Under the pieces are notes generated by a model that saw only the letters and a program-made list of their open reading frames with translations, searched no databases and had not been told where the DNA came from. A stretch of 64,000 bases of DNA from Pseudomonas chlororaphis (GTDB lineage Bacteria; Pseudomonadota; Gammaproteobacteria; Pseudomonadales; Pseudomonadaceae): contig CP011020.1 in the NCBI GenBank assembly GCA_001023535.1, positions 3,795,734 to 3,859,733 on the forward strand, read 5' to 3'. The position numbers were made by a program, and so were the translations under genes. Of this stretch, positions 9,280 through 21,000 are shown in pieces; position 1 is the stretch's first letter; each line of letters begins with the position of its first letter.

Positions 9280-9396
9280 AAAAAACTCATCAGATCTGAA
9301 ATAGGGAAATGCTAATTATTAGTCAGCTAAGCATGAGCTTCGGATTCAAGCAAGGGTTGCCCTGTAGTGAATCGTTAAAGGCGCTTAACACACTGA

Positions 9397-11523
9397 TCAG
9401 ACTTCAAATTCCGACTGCAAGGCGGCTCTGACGCAATACAGCACACCTTCTGGCACTCGCCCTACAAACAGTGCGGCAACTTCCGACACCGATGGCAACT
9501 CGCCCTCGCCATCCAGAAACGCGTCCTGCACCTCGCCCATCAAGTCCTCGGGCAGGTCCAGCGCCTGCTCCAGGGACAACTGCTGCTGGCCGATGGCCTC
9601 GGCCAGCATCGTGTAGACGTTCTTTTCCGAGCACTGCAACTGCCCGGCGATCTGCAGCGGCGTCATGCCGGCCCGTGCCAGGGTGATCAGTTCGTGGCGG
9701 ACGTCGAGCACCGCCGCCGGCGCCTCGGCCTCGCCGCCCAGCACCTGGAGGAAGGCCTCGCCATAACGTTCCAGCTTGCGCGCCCCCACGCCGCTGACCC
9801 GAGCCATGTCGGCCAGGGTCGCGGGTTGGCTGCGGAGCATTTCCAAGAGTGTCGAATCGGGGAAGATGACGTACGGCGGCACGCCATGTTCCTCGGCCAG
9901 TTTGCGGCGCAAGGCGCGCAAGGCTTCCCACTGGTCGCGCTCTTCGCCGCGCACCAGTTGGCTGGCCTGGCTCTTGCTGCTCTTGACCGCGGTGGCTGGC
10001 TTGAGGTCGCGGCGCAACTCCAGCGTGACCTCGCCCTTGAGCAAGGGGCGGCAGCGCTCGGTCAGGCGCAGGCCGCCGTAGCCTTCCAGGTCGATGTCGG
10101 CCAGGCCGCGGGCCACGAGCTGACGGAACAACGATCGCCATTCACTTTCACTGCGGGCCTTGCCCACGCCGTAGACCGACAGGTGCTGGTGACCGAAGCT
10201 GCGGATCTTCTCGTTGTCCTTGCCCAGCAGCACATCCACCAGGTGCCCCACGCCATAACGCTGACCGGTGCGAAAAATGGCCGACAACGCCTGGCGGGCC
10301 GGCTCGGTGGCATCCCAGGTCTGCACGCCGTCGACACAGTTGTCGCAGTGTCCGCACGGCTGGGGCATGTCTTCGTCGAAATAGGCCAGCAGGGTCTGGC
10401 GCCGGCAACGGGTTTCCTCGCAGAGCGAGAGCATCGCGTCGAGCTTGTGCTGCTCCAGGCGCTTGTGCCGCTCGTCGCCTTCGGAGTTCTGCAGCATCTG
10501 CTTGAGCATCACCACGTCTTGCAGGCCGTAGGCCATCCAGGCATCGGCCGGCAGGCCGTCGCGGCCTGCACGTCCGGTTTCCTGGTAATACGCCTCGAGG
10601 GATTTGGGCAGGTCCAGGTGCGCGACGAAGCGCACGTTCGGCTTGTCGATGCCCATGCCGAACGCCACGGTGGCCACCATGATCAGGCCTTCTTCGTTGA
10701 GAAAGCGCTTCTGGTGATAGGCCCGCAGGTCGTTGGGCAGGCCGGCATGGTAGGGCAACGCCGGAAACCCCTGCTCGCACAGGAACGCCGACACTTCATC
10801 GACCTTCTTGCGCGACAGGCAGTAGACGATGCCGGCGTCGCTGCGCCGCTCGGCGAGGAACGCCAGCAACTGCTTGCGCGGCTGCTCCTTGGGCACGATA
10901 CGGTAGAAAATATTGGGACGGTCGAAACTGGAGAGGAATCGCTCGGCGTTCTGCAGGTGCAGGCGCTCGACGATCTCTTCGCGGGTACGCTTGTCGGCGG
11001 TGGCCGTCAGGGCGATACGTGGGACGTCGGGGAAGAGTTCCGCCAGTTGCCCCAGTTGCAGGTATTCACGACGAAAATCGTGGCCCCACTGCGACACGCA
11101 GTGGGCTTCGTCGATGGCGAACAGGGCGATTTCCAGGCTCTGCAGGAACGCCAGCATGCGCGGCTGCACCAGGCGCTCCGGCGCCAGGTACAACATCTTC
11201 ACTTCGCCGCGCTTGATCCGCGCCGCCAGGTCCCGCTGCTGCTCGGCGCTCAGGGTGGAGTTCAGCGACGCGGCGGCCACGCCCAGTTCCTCGAGGGTCG
11301 CGACCTGGTCATCCATCAAGGCGATCAGCGGCGACACCACCACGGCCAGGCCGTTGCGCAGCAGCGCCGGCACCTGGAAGCACAAGGACTTGCCGCCGCC
11401 GGTGGGCATGAGCACCAGGGCATCGCCACCGCTGGCCACGCGCTCAATGATGGCACCCTGGCGGCCACGGAAACTGTCGTAGCCGAAGATGTCCTTGAGG
11501 ACGCGTTGAGCCTGTTCGAGCAT
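9397..11523 (-). CDS. recQ: ATP-dependent DNA helicase RecQ
   Basis: A 708-residue 3'-5' helicase of recombination and fork repair. Walker A is PTGGGKS (about residues 40-46), the Walker B box is DEAHC, motif VI contains [10 protein letters not shown], and the zinc site is formed by the cysteines of [11 protein letters not shown] and CGHCDNC. RQC winged-helix and HRDC domains follow (HRDC about 520-600, with [15 protein letters not shown]). About 100 extra residues at the C-terminus form a helix-turn-helix-like region ([20 protein letters not shown]), making it longer than E. coli RecQ. The start is ATG at 11523; the open frame upstream is REP and spacer sequence. Confidence 0.95.
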   Translation of the reverse strand: MLEQAQRVLKDIFGYDSFRGRQGAIIERVASGGDALVLMPTGGGKSLCFQVPALLRNGLAVVVSPLIALMDDQVATLEELGVAAASLNSTLSAEQQRDLAARIKRGEVKMLYLAPERLVQPRMLAFLQSLEIALFAIDEAHCVSQWGHDFRREYLQLGQLAELFPDVPRIALTATADKRTREEIVERLHLQNAERFLSSFDRPNIFYRIVPKEQPRKQLLAFLAERRSDAGIVYCLSRKKVDEVSAFLCEQGFPALPYHAGLPNDLRAYHQKRFLNEEGLIMVATVAFGMGIDKPNVRFVAHLDLPKSLEAYYQETGRAGRDGLPADAWMAYGLQDVVMLKQMLQNSEGDERHKRLEQHKLDAMLSLCEETRCRRQTLLAYFDEDMPQPCGHCDNCVDGVQTWDATEPARQALSAIFRTGQRYGVGHLVDVLLGKDNEKIRSFGHQHLSVYGVGKARSESEWRSLFRQLVARGLADIDLEGYGGLRLTERCRPLLKGEVTLELRRDLKPATAVKSSKSQASQLVRGEERDQWEALRALRRKLAEEHGVPPYVIFPDSTLLEMLRSQPATLADMARVSGVGARKLERYGEAFLQVLGGEAEAPAAVLDVRHELITLARAGMTPLQIAGQLQCSEKNVYTMLAEAIGQQQLSLEQALDLPEDLMGEVQDAFLDGEGELPSVSEVAALFVGRVPEGVLYCVRAALQSEFEV

Positions 11524-11948
11524 AGGAACTCCAAAAATCACCGAAACATCCCTGCAAGGCTGGTTCAGAATCACCCACGCTGCCTGGGCAAATCGTAAGT
11601 GTGCGTTTCGAACCGGCGGGACGCCGCAGGGCATCACAAAACGCGGCAGTATACCCGAGGCCTTCGGTGCAAAGGGCGCTGCTGACAAGAGGTGGTTGAA
11701 GCGAGTGCTGGACGAGGCACATATAGCCCGTGGCGAGGGAGCTTGCTCCCGCTGGGTGGCGAAGCCGCCCCAAAAAACAGGGCCGCTGCGCGCCCCAGCG
11801 GGAGCAAGCTCCCTCGCCACGGGCTATATGTGCCAGGGCATGCGCGCAGTTCAGCCCTCACCGACAAGGCAAATACGCCACGCGGCTGGCCTGTGGGCGC
11901 AAGAAGGCCTAGAATTCCCGCATTGTTTATTCCCCAAGGTAGCCCGTA
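11524..11948. other. recQ-yecA divergent intergenic region
   Basis: This 425-base space between two divergent genes contains a long palindrome (11716-11834) and otherwise no recognisable gene. It must carry promoters for both recQ and the YecA-family gene, but I cannot place them with confidence. Confidence 0.6.
11716..11834. repeat. REPIN with extended 41-bp inverted arms
   Basis: Arms 11716-11756 and 11794-11834 are perfect inverted repeats. The inner part is the common REP text GTGGCGAGGGAGCTTGCTCC; the outer 14 bases (GGCACATATAGCCC) are not part of the REP consensus seen elsewhere in this window. Confidence 0.9.
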
Positions 11949-12536
11949 ATGTCCTTCGCTGAGCAACTGACCCGCCTGCAAGTCTTCCTCGACGCCGATG
12001 AGCTGCACGAAGAGGCGCTGGATTACGTGGCCGCTCATGGCTATCTGACCGCCCTGTCGATCTGCTCCGAACCGGTGCCGGATCGCGAATGGATCGATGC
12101 CCTGTTCGCCGAAGAGCCGCATTACAGCGACGAAGCCCAACGTGCCGAAATCGAAGCCACGCTGGTTGGCCTCAAGGCCCACATCGCCCGTCAGCTGGCT
12201 TCCGACGAGGAATTCGAGCTGCCCTGTGAACTGGACCTGGGCGATGACCCGGACGATTCGGAACTGCGTGGCTGGTGCATCGGCTTCATGGAAGGCGTGT
12301 TCCTGCGCGAAGCCGCCTGGTTCGAAACCGCCGAAGAGGAAGTCAGCGAGATGCTGCTGCCGATCATGGTCGGTTCCGGGCTGTTCGACGAGCAGCCGGA
12401 GTTTTCCGACATCGCTGCCGACGCCAACCTGATGGACGACATGATCGTGCAGATCCCGGAGGCGCTCACCGCCCTGTACCTGCTGTGCAACGCACCGGAT
12501 GAGAAACCGGCGATCCTCAAGCCTCGTCACCACTGA
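11949..12536 (+). CDS. YecA/YgfB (UPF0149) family protein
   Basis: A 195-residue acidic helical protein of the UPF0149 (YgfB/YecA) family. The family signature is the central RGWCIGFMEGVFLREAAWF block, in which the glycines and tryptophans are conserved; the longer versions with a C-terminal SEC-C zinc motif lack counterparts here. In P. aeruginosa a different member, YgfB, influences gene regulation, but the biochemical role of this family is unsettled. ATG at 11949 has AAGG about eight bases upstream. A YbaN-family gene begins nine bases after its stop codon, suggesting co-transcription. Confidence 0.8.
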   Translation: MSFAEQLTRLQVFLDADELHEEALDYVAAHGYLTALSICSEPVPDREWIDALFAEEPHYSDEAQRAEIEATLVGLKAHIARQLASDEEFELPCELDLGDDPDDSELRGWCIGFMEGVFLREAAWFETAEEEVSEMLLPIMVGSGLFDEQPEFSDIAADANLMDDMIVQIPEALTALYLLCNAPDEKPAILKPRHH

Positions 12537-12544
12537 GTGCCTGG

Positions 12545-12940
12545 GTGTCCGCGCCCATCGGCAATCGCCCGCTGATCCTGCGTTACGCTCTGCTGGCCAT
12601 CGGCTGGTTGAGCGTGGTGCTGGGGGTCATCGGTATCTTCGTTCCCGTCCTCCCCACGACTCCTTTCCTGCTCCTGGCCGCAGCCTGCTTCGCGCGCAGC
12701 TCGCCGCGCTTCTACCAATGGCTGGTAGAACATCCCCGCCTCGGCCCGTGGATCCGTGACTACCTCAGCGGCAATGGCATCCCGCTCAAGGGCAAGGTCT
12801 ACGCCATCGGCCTGATGTGGGCGAGCATCCTCTTTTCCTGCTACCTGGTCCCCCTGCCCTGGGCCCGCGGTTTCATGCTCACCAGCGCGGTGCTGGTGAC
12901 GGTCTACATCCTCAAGCAGAAGACCCTGCGCAAACCGTAA
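12545..12940 (+). CDS. YbaN-family inner-membrane protein (DUF454)
   Basis: A 131-residue membrane protein. It has the DUF454 signature GWLSVVLGVIGIFVPVLPTTPF followed by ACFARSSPRFYQWLVEHPRLG, shown here in pieces, and two further hydrophobic segments (about 85-120). YbaN proteins have no agreed function. The reading frame starts with GTG at 12545, nine bases after the upstream stop, and no better start is visible. Confidence 0.85.
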   Translation: MSAPIGNRPLILRYALLAIGWLSVVLGVIGIFVPVLPTTPFLLLAAACFARSSPRFYQWLVEHPRLGPWIRDYLSGNGIPLKGKVYAIGLMWASILFSCYLVPLPWARGFMLTSAVLVTVYILKQKTLRKP

Positions 12941-13052
12941 GCCCCGACCATCCGTCAGCCACTCGCGCAACCTGTCAGATCCGACAGTAGCCAGCGAACC
13001 GAATCCACCTCATTAATCGCTCCATCGTCCTTTCGCGACCGGAGCATCCGCC

Positions 13053-14915
13053 ATGCCGACCCCATTGAAAAACAAGCTGGCGCCGCTGGCCTTTGCCGGG
13101 CTGGTACTGGCCGCCGGGTTGGCGGTCGCTGCCGTGCAGCCTGCGCCTGCCACCCCGATCACTCCTGGCCAGATCATCGGCGAGAGCCAGCTCGAAAAGG
13201 CCCGATGCGTACAGGCGTCGGACCCGGCAAAGTACCAGCGCTCACGGGCGGTCGGCAGGATTTATACCGGGCGCAGCTATGGCACTGCATGGCGGGTAGG
13301 GCCTGGGAACCTCGTGTTCACCAACCTGCATGTCATCGGTGAGAACCCGGACATAACGCGGATGGTGGTGGAGTTCGATTACGAGGAAACGAGCTGCGAC
13401 TCGGAGGCTGTGCGGCCTGCTGTCCGGGTGCCGGTCGAGCGAATCGTTGCATCCGATGGCTCGGGTGATTTTGCGCTGCTGGCCCTGAATCAGGCGGCGG
13501 TCGACAGCGGCGTATTGGACGCCTTCGGCTACCTGGGCCTGGATACCCGCATCTCGGAGGTTGGCGACCCGGTCTACATTGCAGGGCACCCCTTGGCGGG
13601 GCCGAAACGAATTTCGCGCTTTCACGACGACGGGCACCCTTGCTGGGTGACCGAAGTGCGTAACAACGGACGGACGGATTTCGCAAAATACAACTGCGAC
13701 ACCGACTCAGGGTCCTCCGGATCGCCAGTGATCGATGCGCGAACCAATGCGGTGGTTGCCCTGAACTATGGTTTCAGTTCGGGGTACAACGCTGGCACGC
13801 AGATCAGCAGCATCTGGCCCGGAGTCGCGGGATATTTCAATGAGCGGTTGCCCGAGGGCAGTGTCCCGGTGGAACAGCCGAGCGTGCCAGTGGCCAAGCC
13901 GGGAGCGGCTGGCGTGCCGATTGCGGTACGCGTGACCCAGGTGGACGGAGAATCCCCGGTGGCAGGCAAACCCGGCGAGCAGTTGTATTACCACGCCCCC
14001 ACCCATACCGCGATCACTGACCTGTCCTGCCAGAGCGGCGCCACCCAATGGATCGCCGAGGACGGTAAAGCCGCGTCATGCACCCTGCAAGGCGCAGCCA
14101 ACTGGGCCACGGCACAAACGGCGATGCTGCGTGTGGATAACAGCGCCCCCGAGGGCCGGATCACCGATGGCCGGGTACGGCTGTTGTCCGATACCGGGCA
14201 GATCCGCGGCGCAAGCCACCTCGCCCTGACCGTGATGTCCCGTGGGCCGGGCGAGGTTCAGTCGCTACGAACGCAGGCGGGGAATCTCCAGGCCGCCCCC
14301 ACAGACAGCCGGTTTGCGGAGCCATTGACCGCACGGGCAAGAGACCCCTTGGACGCAGCGATCGAGGGCGCACAGGTCACCTTTGCAGTCACGGATGATG
14401 GCGGAACCGGGACCCGGTTCGAAGGGGCTGACCAGACACCGATCGTGCAGACGAACGCCGAGGGTGATGCGACGTCGCCAGCGCTGGTGACCGACGCCAG
14501 GACGGGGACGTTGCAGGTCACCGCCCTGTCCAGCGGCCGGACAGCCACGTTCCACTTGCGAGTGGTGTCGCAGGAGGGCGACCCGACGAAGAACGTGGAG
14601 CATCTGTCCGTGGTCACGGGGCAAGGCCAGATCGCGCCCGAAGGGACTGAGTTCCCCCTGCCCCTCACGGCGCGCACCTTGAATCAGGACCGCAATCCGG
14701 TAGAGGGCGCCTGGGTCACCTACACGATCATCGACGACAGGGAAACCGGAACCCGCTTCGTCGGGGACGACCAGACACCGACCGCGACGACCAACAGCCA
14801 GGGTGACGCCGTGTCGCCGAAGCTGATCGCCGGCGACCAATACGGTTTCGTGACGGTCACCGCGACCTCCAACGGCAAGACGGCGACGTTCATCATCATT
14901 GTCGGCACGATATAA
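13053..14915 (+). CDS. Secreted trypsin-like serine protease with bacterial Ig-like repeats
   Basis: A 620-residue exported protein. A signal peptide covers about residues 1-27. The protease domain (about 45-270) shows the chymotrypsin triad: His in FTNLHVIG, Asp in GSGDFALLAL and Ser in DTDSGSSGSPV. The C-terminal half holds two related Ig-like repeats (about 405-505 and 515-620) that share the patterns TGTRFxGxDQTP and NxxGDAxSP. It is a probable extracellular or surface protease; the substrate is unknown. It converges on the giant adhesin gene, which makes a role in adhesin processing or a shared surface function conceivable, but this is inference. GGAGC lies before the ATG. Confidence 0.82.
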   Translation: MPTPLKNKLAPLAFAGLVLAAGLAVAAVQPAPATPITPGQIIGESQLEKARCVQASDPAKYQRSRAVGRIYTGRSYGTAWRVGPGNLVFTNLHVIGENPDITRMVVEFDYEETSCDSEAVRPAVRVPVERIVASDGSGDFALLALNQAAVDSGVLDAFGYLGLDTRISEVGDPVYIAGHPLAGPKRISRFHDDGHPCWVTEVRNNGRTDFAKYNCDTDSGSSGSPVIDARTNAVVALNYGFSSGYNAGTQISSIWPGVAGYFNERLPEGSVPVEQPSVPVAKPGAAGVPIAVRVTQVDGESPVAGKPGEQLYYHAPTHTAITDLSCQSGATQWIAEDGKAASCTLQGAANWATAQTAMLRVDNSAPEGRITDGRVRLLSDTGQIRGASHLALTVMSRGPGEVQSLRTQAGNLQAAPTDSRFAEPLTARARDPLDAAIEGAQVTFAVTDDGGTGTRFEGADQTPIVQTNAEGDATSPALVTDARTGTLQVTALSSGRTATFHLRVVSQEGDPTKNVEHLSVVTGQGQIAPEGTEFPLPLTARTLNQDRNPVEGAWVTYTIIDDRETGTRFVGDDQTPTATTNSQGDAVSPKLIAGDQYGFVTVTATSNGKTATFIIIVGTI

Positions 14916-14923
14916 AAGCACGA

Positions 14924-14962
14924 GGCTGATCGTTCCCACGTACCGCATGGGAACGATCAGCC
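14924..14962. terminator. Hairpin between protease and adhesin genes
   Basis: A perfect 15-bp stem (GGCTGATCGTTCCCA and its complement) with a nine-base loop lies nine bases after the protease stop codon. It lacks a long T-run, so it may act as a bidirectional terminator or transcript stabiliser between the converging genes. Confidence 0.6.
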
Positions 14963-15026
14963 ACTGAGGGACTGGACCGGCAAGGGACGAAACCGCCCCA
15001 GACCAGACGCCGCGGTACCGCTCAAA

Positions 15027-18000
15027 TCACACCGTGTCCACCTTCAAGGAATGGTCGTTCAGCATCCCGTTGATGATCGTCGCCGTGTCCGCGCCTCCGG
15101 CGATCATCCCACCTGCCCCCGGCGTGACACCGTAGTGGCTGGCGAGGTTGACGCCCGCCAGGTCGATGGTCTGGCTCGGCGTGGCGCCGGCCAGTGCGCT
15201 GACGTCGATGCTGGTGGTGACCGACGCACCGCTGCCGCTGACGGTGAAGTGCAGGTAATCGTCCAGGGACGCCGCACTGCCGTTTTCGCCCTGCAACAGT
15301 TGCGACAGGTCGAGTTTGTCGACGCCGGGGGTGAAGTCGGTGATCACGTCGTGGCCGCTGTTGCCCGCCCGCCACTGGAAGGTGTCGGCGCCGCTGCCAC
15401 CGGTCAGGGTGTTGTTGCCCAGGCCGCCGATCAGCAGGTCGTCGCCCCCCCCGCCATTGAGTACGTCATTGCTCAACCCGCCATCGATGCGGTTGTTGCC
15501 GGCGTCACCGGTGAGGGTGTCGTTGAAGTTCGAGCCGACGAGGTTTTCGATGCCGTTCAAGGTATCGGTGCCTGCACCGAGGGTGTTTTGCGCGCCCAAC
15601 AGGCCCAGGTTCACCGTCACCGCGGCCGTGGCGTGCGCGTAGCTGGCAGTGTCGTTGCCCGTGCCGCCGTCGAGCAGGTCGTTGCCCGCGCCGCTGTAAA
15701 GCAAGTCATTGCCCGCCCCACCGTGCAGGGCGTTGTTGCCCGAGCCCGCGCTGAGGATGTCGTTGCCGTCGCCGGCGTTGAGGACGTTGTCGCCATCGCC
15801 GGCCACCAGCACGTCATCACCGCTGGTGCCCGTCAGGGTGTGCCCGGCCTGGTAGCTGATGCTCACCGCCGCACCGTCGCTGCCGCCATGGTTGTCACTG
15901 GCGGTGTAGGTGCCGTGGTAATCCGGTGTGATGTCGTGGGCGCCGGCGTAGTTGACGGTCAGGGTCAGTTGGTAGTTTTCCGCCGCATTGACGTTGCCGT
16001 TGCCGGGGTTGGCAATGTTGGTCACGTGGATCTGGTAATTGCCATCGGCGGCGGCCGTGAACGAGCCGCCATCGGCAATGGCGATGAATGGCCCGCCGTT
16101 GAGGGCGTATTCCAGGCTGACGTGGCCGGCCGCCAGGTTGTGATCCAGGGTAAGGGTTTCACCTTGCTTGAGGCTGATGTTGAGCCGGTCTTCATCATTG
16201 GCGTTGTTGTTGGACACCGCCCCCAATGCGCCGCTGACCACCAGCACGGCAGTCATGGTCGCGGCATTGGCGACGAACGTGCTGCGGCTGAGGTTGATCG
16301 ACTGCACATTGTTGCCGGTGAAGCTCGCCGTGCCGGTGCTGCCGGTAAAGTCCGCGCCACGGGCCACCCAGCCGGTGTTAAAGCTGGTGGGCGAAGCGCT
16401 CAGCGGATCGCCATTGGCATCGCCGTCGTTGCCCAGCAGCAGTTCGCCCGGAATCACGATGTTGCCCGAGAGCACGTTGGTGATGATGTTGTCATCGACC
16501 GCCACCGGTGGGCTGTTGGGTTGGACCTTGATGACCAGGTTGGAGCTGGCCAGGTCACCGTCGTTATCGCTGAGGGTATAGCCGATGTTCTCGGTGATCA
16601 CGGTGCTGGTGGTGGTCTGGGAGGCATAGCTGAACGCACCGGTATCGAGATTCACCACGAGCATGCCGCTATGGGCGGTGGCAATGCTGAGGGTGTTGGT
16701 CACGGTATTGAAGGAGCCGTGGTTGGCCCCGCCGCTGGCGGTCAGCGCACCTTGGCCACCGTTGGCGTCCGGGTTGTAGCTGTAGGTCGTGCCGTCCACC
16801 ACCAGGCTCTTGATAAACCCGCCGTCGGCGCCGAACGAGCCGCCCTCGCCGAACAGGCTACCGGTCACCGGCACGCCCTGCACCGTGCCGGAAAGCACCG
16901 AATTGAGCTGGTTCAAGTCAGTGACCACCACCGCGTTGGTGTCGGTGTGGGTGCTGCCATCATAGGCCAGCGGGTCGAGGTTGACGTTTCTGGCGCCGCT
17001 GCCCAGGCCGACGGCGTAATTCTTGATGTTGTTGGCATCGAGAAAGGCTTTCCACGCGACCTCGTCCGCCGAGCCGATTTCGCCCAGGGTCGGCTTGCCA
17101 TCGGAGAAGAAATAGCCAATGTTCTGTGCGCCGGTCAGTTGTCCGGGGGTTGCGAACGCCGTCTTGGCCATCGCCACGGCCGCATCGTAATTGGTGTCAC
17201 CGTGCGCGTTCAACGCGGCGATCAGCGTCTTGGCCGTTGCCACGTCCACCCACACGCTACTCTGGTCGGTGGCACTGCCGCTGAAGGTCACAAGCTGGAC
17301 TTTGACGTCGCCCATGTCGTCGTATTTGTCGAGCAAGGCGCTGATCGCCTGCTTGGCCAGATCCATGCGCGAAAGCCCCGGCACGCCGGAATCGTCTTTC
17401 ATGCTGCCAGACACATCGAGCACGATCAGCAGGTTCGAATCGATCTCCACCGCCGTGACCGATCGCTCGGACGCGACTGCCTTGGGCACATCGTCGACGA
17501 TGCTCACCACCAGGCTGCCGTTGACGCTGTTGCCCAGGGCATCGGTGGCCTTGTACGTGAAGCTTTCGTTCAACACGTTCGGGCCGTCATTGGCGTGGGG
17601 CGTGGTCGTGGCGGGCGAAGTCAGGGTGTAGGTGTACGAGCCGTCCGGATGGAGCAGCAATTGCCCATACGCCCCCGTGGCGTTGCCCACCAGCGTGAAG
17701 GTCACCGCGCCCGTGGCACCGGACACCGAACCGACCAGGCTGCCGCTGGCTGTTTCGCCGGTGGAATTCGGGTTACTGCCAGTGACGGTGCCGGGGGCCA
17801 GGTCCTGGCCGTCCTGGTTCAGGTCCAGGGCTTTTTCGTAGACGGTGATGTCCTGGTCCGACGTGGCGACGAGGCAGCTGTTGTGCACGTCGATGGTGAT
17901 GGTCGTGGTGCTCTGGTCGCCATCGGCATCGCGCACGGTGTAGGTGAACACGTCGGTGGCGCCCGGTGCGCCGACGCTATTGGGGTTGCTGTGGTAGACG

Positions 18001-21000
18001 GCGTTGCCGTTGGCGTCCAGGGTCAGGTAGCCGTAGGTGCCGTTGATCTGGGTATTGAGGCCACCGATCACCGGGGACGAGGTGTCGTTGCCGGCCCGGA
18101 TGCCGATGACTTCACCGCCGTCGGCGCCGAGCACGTCGTTGCCCAGCACATTGCCGTTGACCGTGCCGCCCTCCACCACCGAAGCGAAGTCGGCATGGGC
18201 GTTGGGCACATCGTCGACAATGTTGATCACGATGGTGCTGGTGACGGTATTGCCCAGGGAGTCCGTGGCCTGGTAGGTGAAGCTTTCGCTCAAGACGTTC
18301 GGGCCGTCATTGGCATGAGGCGTGGTCGTGGTCGGCGCGGTCAGGGTGTAGGTGTAGGTCCCGTCGGCGTGAAGCAACAACTGACCGTAGGCTCCGGTGG
18401 CATTACCCACCAAGGCGAACGTCACGGCACCCACGGCACCGGACACCGAACCGACCAGGCTGCCGCTGGCTGTTTCGCCGGTGGAATTCGGGTTGCTGCC
18501 AGTGACGGTGCCGGGGGCCAGGTCCTGGCCGTCCTGGGTCAGGTCCAGGGCTTTTTCGTAGACGGTGATGTCCTGGTCCGACGTGGCGACGAGGCAGCTG
18601 TTGTGCACGTCGATGGTGATGGTCGTGGTGCTCTGGTCGCCATCGGCGTCGCGCACAGTGTAGGTGAACACGTCGGTGGCGCCCGGTGCGCCGACACTAT
18701 TGGGGTTGCTGTGGTAGACGGCGTTGCCGTTGGCGTCCAGGGTCAGGTAGCCGTAGGTGCCGTTGATCTGGGTGTTGAGGCCGCCGATCACCGGGGACGA
18801 AGTGTCGTTGCCAGCCCGTACGCCGATCACTGCGCCACTGGCAGCCGGCCCGTCGGCACCGCCCACGTCGTTGTCCAGTACGTTGCCGCTCACCGTCCCG
18901 CCCTCCACCACCGAGGCCGAGTCGGCGTGAGCGGTTGGTAAGTCGTCGACGATATTCACGTCCAGGTTGCCGTTGGCGGTGGTGCCGTTGTCATCGGTGA
19001 CCACGACCGCGAACTGCTCGCTCAGGCTGTTGGCACCGTTGGCGTTTGGATGGGCTTCGTTATCCAGCAGCGTGTAGCTATAGCTCACTACCCCCGTGGT
19101 GGCGTTGAAGCCCGTGATGGTCAGGGTGTTGCCCAACGCGGTGGTGATCGACTGAGGGAAACCAGCGGCCACGCCACCGCTCACCACGTTGATACCGCCG
19201 ACGCTCAAGGTTTGCACGCCATCCAGTGCGGTGACGGTAAAGGTGCCGCTCTGGGTCAGCGCCGGGGCATCGGGGTTGCTGCCGTCACTGAGGTTTTTCT
19301 CCTGCACCGTCAGCTCGCCGCCATCGGTGTCGAGGCCGGTGATGATCACCGGGTCGTCATTGTTGTGGACTTGCAGCACCAGGTTGGCGGTGCTGGTGTC
19401 GCCGTCGGCATCGGTCAGGGTGTAGGTGAAGGTCTCGCTGCCATTGCCCCCGCCGTGCAGGCCTTTGAAGTCTGCATCCGTCGTATTGAGCGTATAGGTG
19501 TAGGAACCGTCGGCGTTGAGCACCAGGGTGCCGTAAGTCCCGGTGAACGTCCCAGGCGTGACAGGGCCGGACGCGACCTGGTCCGCACCTTGGGTGTCAT
19601 TGGTCAGCACGCTGCCGGTCAGGGTCAGGTGGGTTTCCGACGCGGTGGCGGCGTTGCTGTCGTCCACGGCCTTGGGCACGTCATCGACGATGTTCACGTC
19701 CAGGTTGCCGTTGGCGGTGGTGCCGTTGTCGTCAGTGACCACGACCGAAAACTGTTCGCTCAGGCCGTTGGCACCGTTGCCGTTGGGATGAGCTTCGTTA
19801 TCCAGCAGCGTGTAGCTGTAACTCACCACACCCGTAGCGGCGTTGAAACCCGTGATGGTCAGGGTGTTGCCCAGCGCGGTGGTGATCGACTGAGGGAAAC
19901 CGGCCGCCACGCCACCGCTCACCACGTTGATACCGCCGACGCTCAAGGTCTGCACACCATCCAGTGCGGTGACGGTAAAGGTGCCGCTCTGGGTCAGCGC
20001 CGAAGCATCGGGGTTGCTGCCGTCGCTGAGGTTTTTCTCCTGCACCGTCAGCTCGCCGCCATCGGTGTCGAGGCCGGTGATGATCACCGGGTCGTCATTG
20101 TTGTGGACTTGCAGCACCAGGTTCGCGGTGCTGGTGTCGCCGTCGGCATCGGTCAGGGTGTAGGTGAAGGTCTCGCTGCCATTGCCACCACCGTGCAGGC
20201 CTTTGAAGTCTGCATCCGTCGTATTGAGCGTGTAGGTGTAGGAACCGTCGGCGTTGAGCACCAGGGTGCCGTAAGTCCCGGTGAACGTACCAGGCGTAAC
20301 CGGGCCGGACGCGACCTGGTCCGCACCTTGGGTGTCATTGGTCAGCACGCTGCCGGTCAAGGTCAGGTGGGTTTCCGACGCGGTGGCGGCGTTGCTGTCG
20401 TCCACGGCCTTGGGCACGTCGTCGACGATGTTCACGTCCAGGTTGCCGTTGGCGGTGGTGCCGTTATCGTCAGTGACCACAACCGCGAACTGCTCGCTCA
20501 GGCTGTTGGCACCGTTGGCGTTTGGATGAGCTTCATTGTCGAGCAACGTGTAGCTGTAGCTCACCACCCCCGTGGTGGCGTTGAAGCCCGTGATGGTCAG
20601 GGTGTTGCCCAACGCCGTGGTGATTAAGATCGGAAGCGGTGGTGATCGACTGAGGGAAACCGGCCGCCACGCCACCGGTCACCACGTTGATACCGCCGAC
20701 GCTCAAGGTCTGCACACCATCCAGCGCGGTGACGGTGAAGGTGCCGTTCTGGGTCAGTGCCGGGGCATCGGGGCTGCTGCCGTCGCTGAGGTTTTTCTCC
20801 TGCACCGTCAGCTCGCCGCCATCGGTGTCGAGGCCGGTGATGATCACCGGGTCGTCATTGTTGTGGACTTGCAGCACCAGGTTCGCGGTGCTGGTGTCGC
20901 CGTCGGCATCGGTCAGGGTGTAGGTGAAGGTCTCACTGCCATTGCCACCGCCGTGCAGGCCTTTGAAGTCTCCATCCGCGGTGTTGAGCGTGTAGGTGTA

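Noticed and set aside
11524..11820. N-terminal extension of RecQ
   Set aside because: The open frame continues upstream only because it runs through the REPIN and spacer; RecQ begins at ATG 11523.
15051..18941. A 1296-residue plus-strand open frame opposite the adhesin gene
   Set aside because: It is the shadow of the highly repetitive, GC-rich adhesin coding strand; the text is repetitive His/Val/Gly-rich with no domain.
20533..20675. Two separate adhesin genes, or programmed frameshifting
   Set aside because: The second frame has no start signal, lies in mid-repeat, and the break coincides with an adapter-like insertion.
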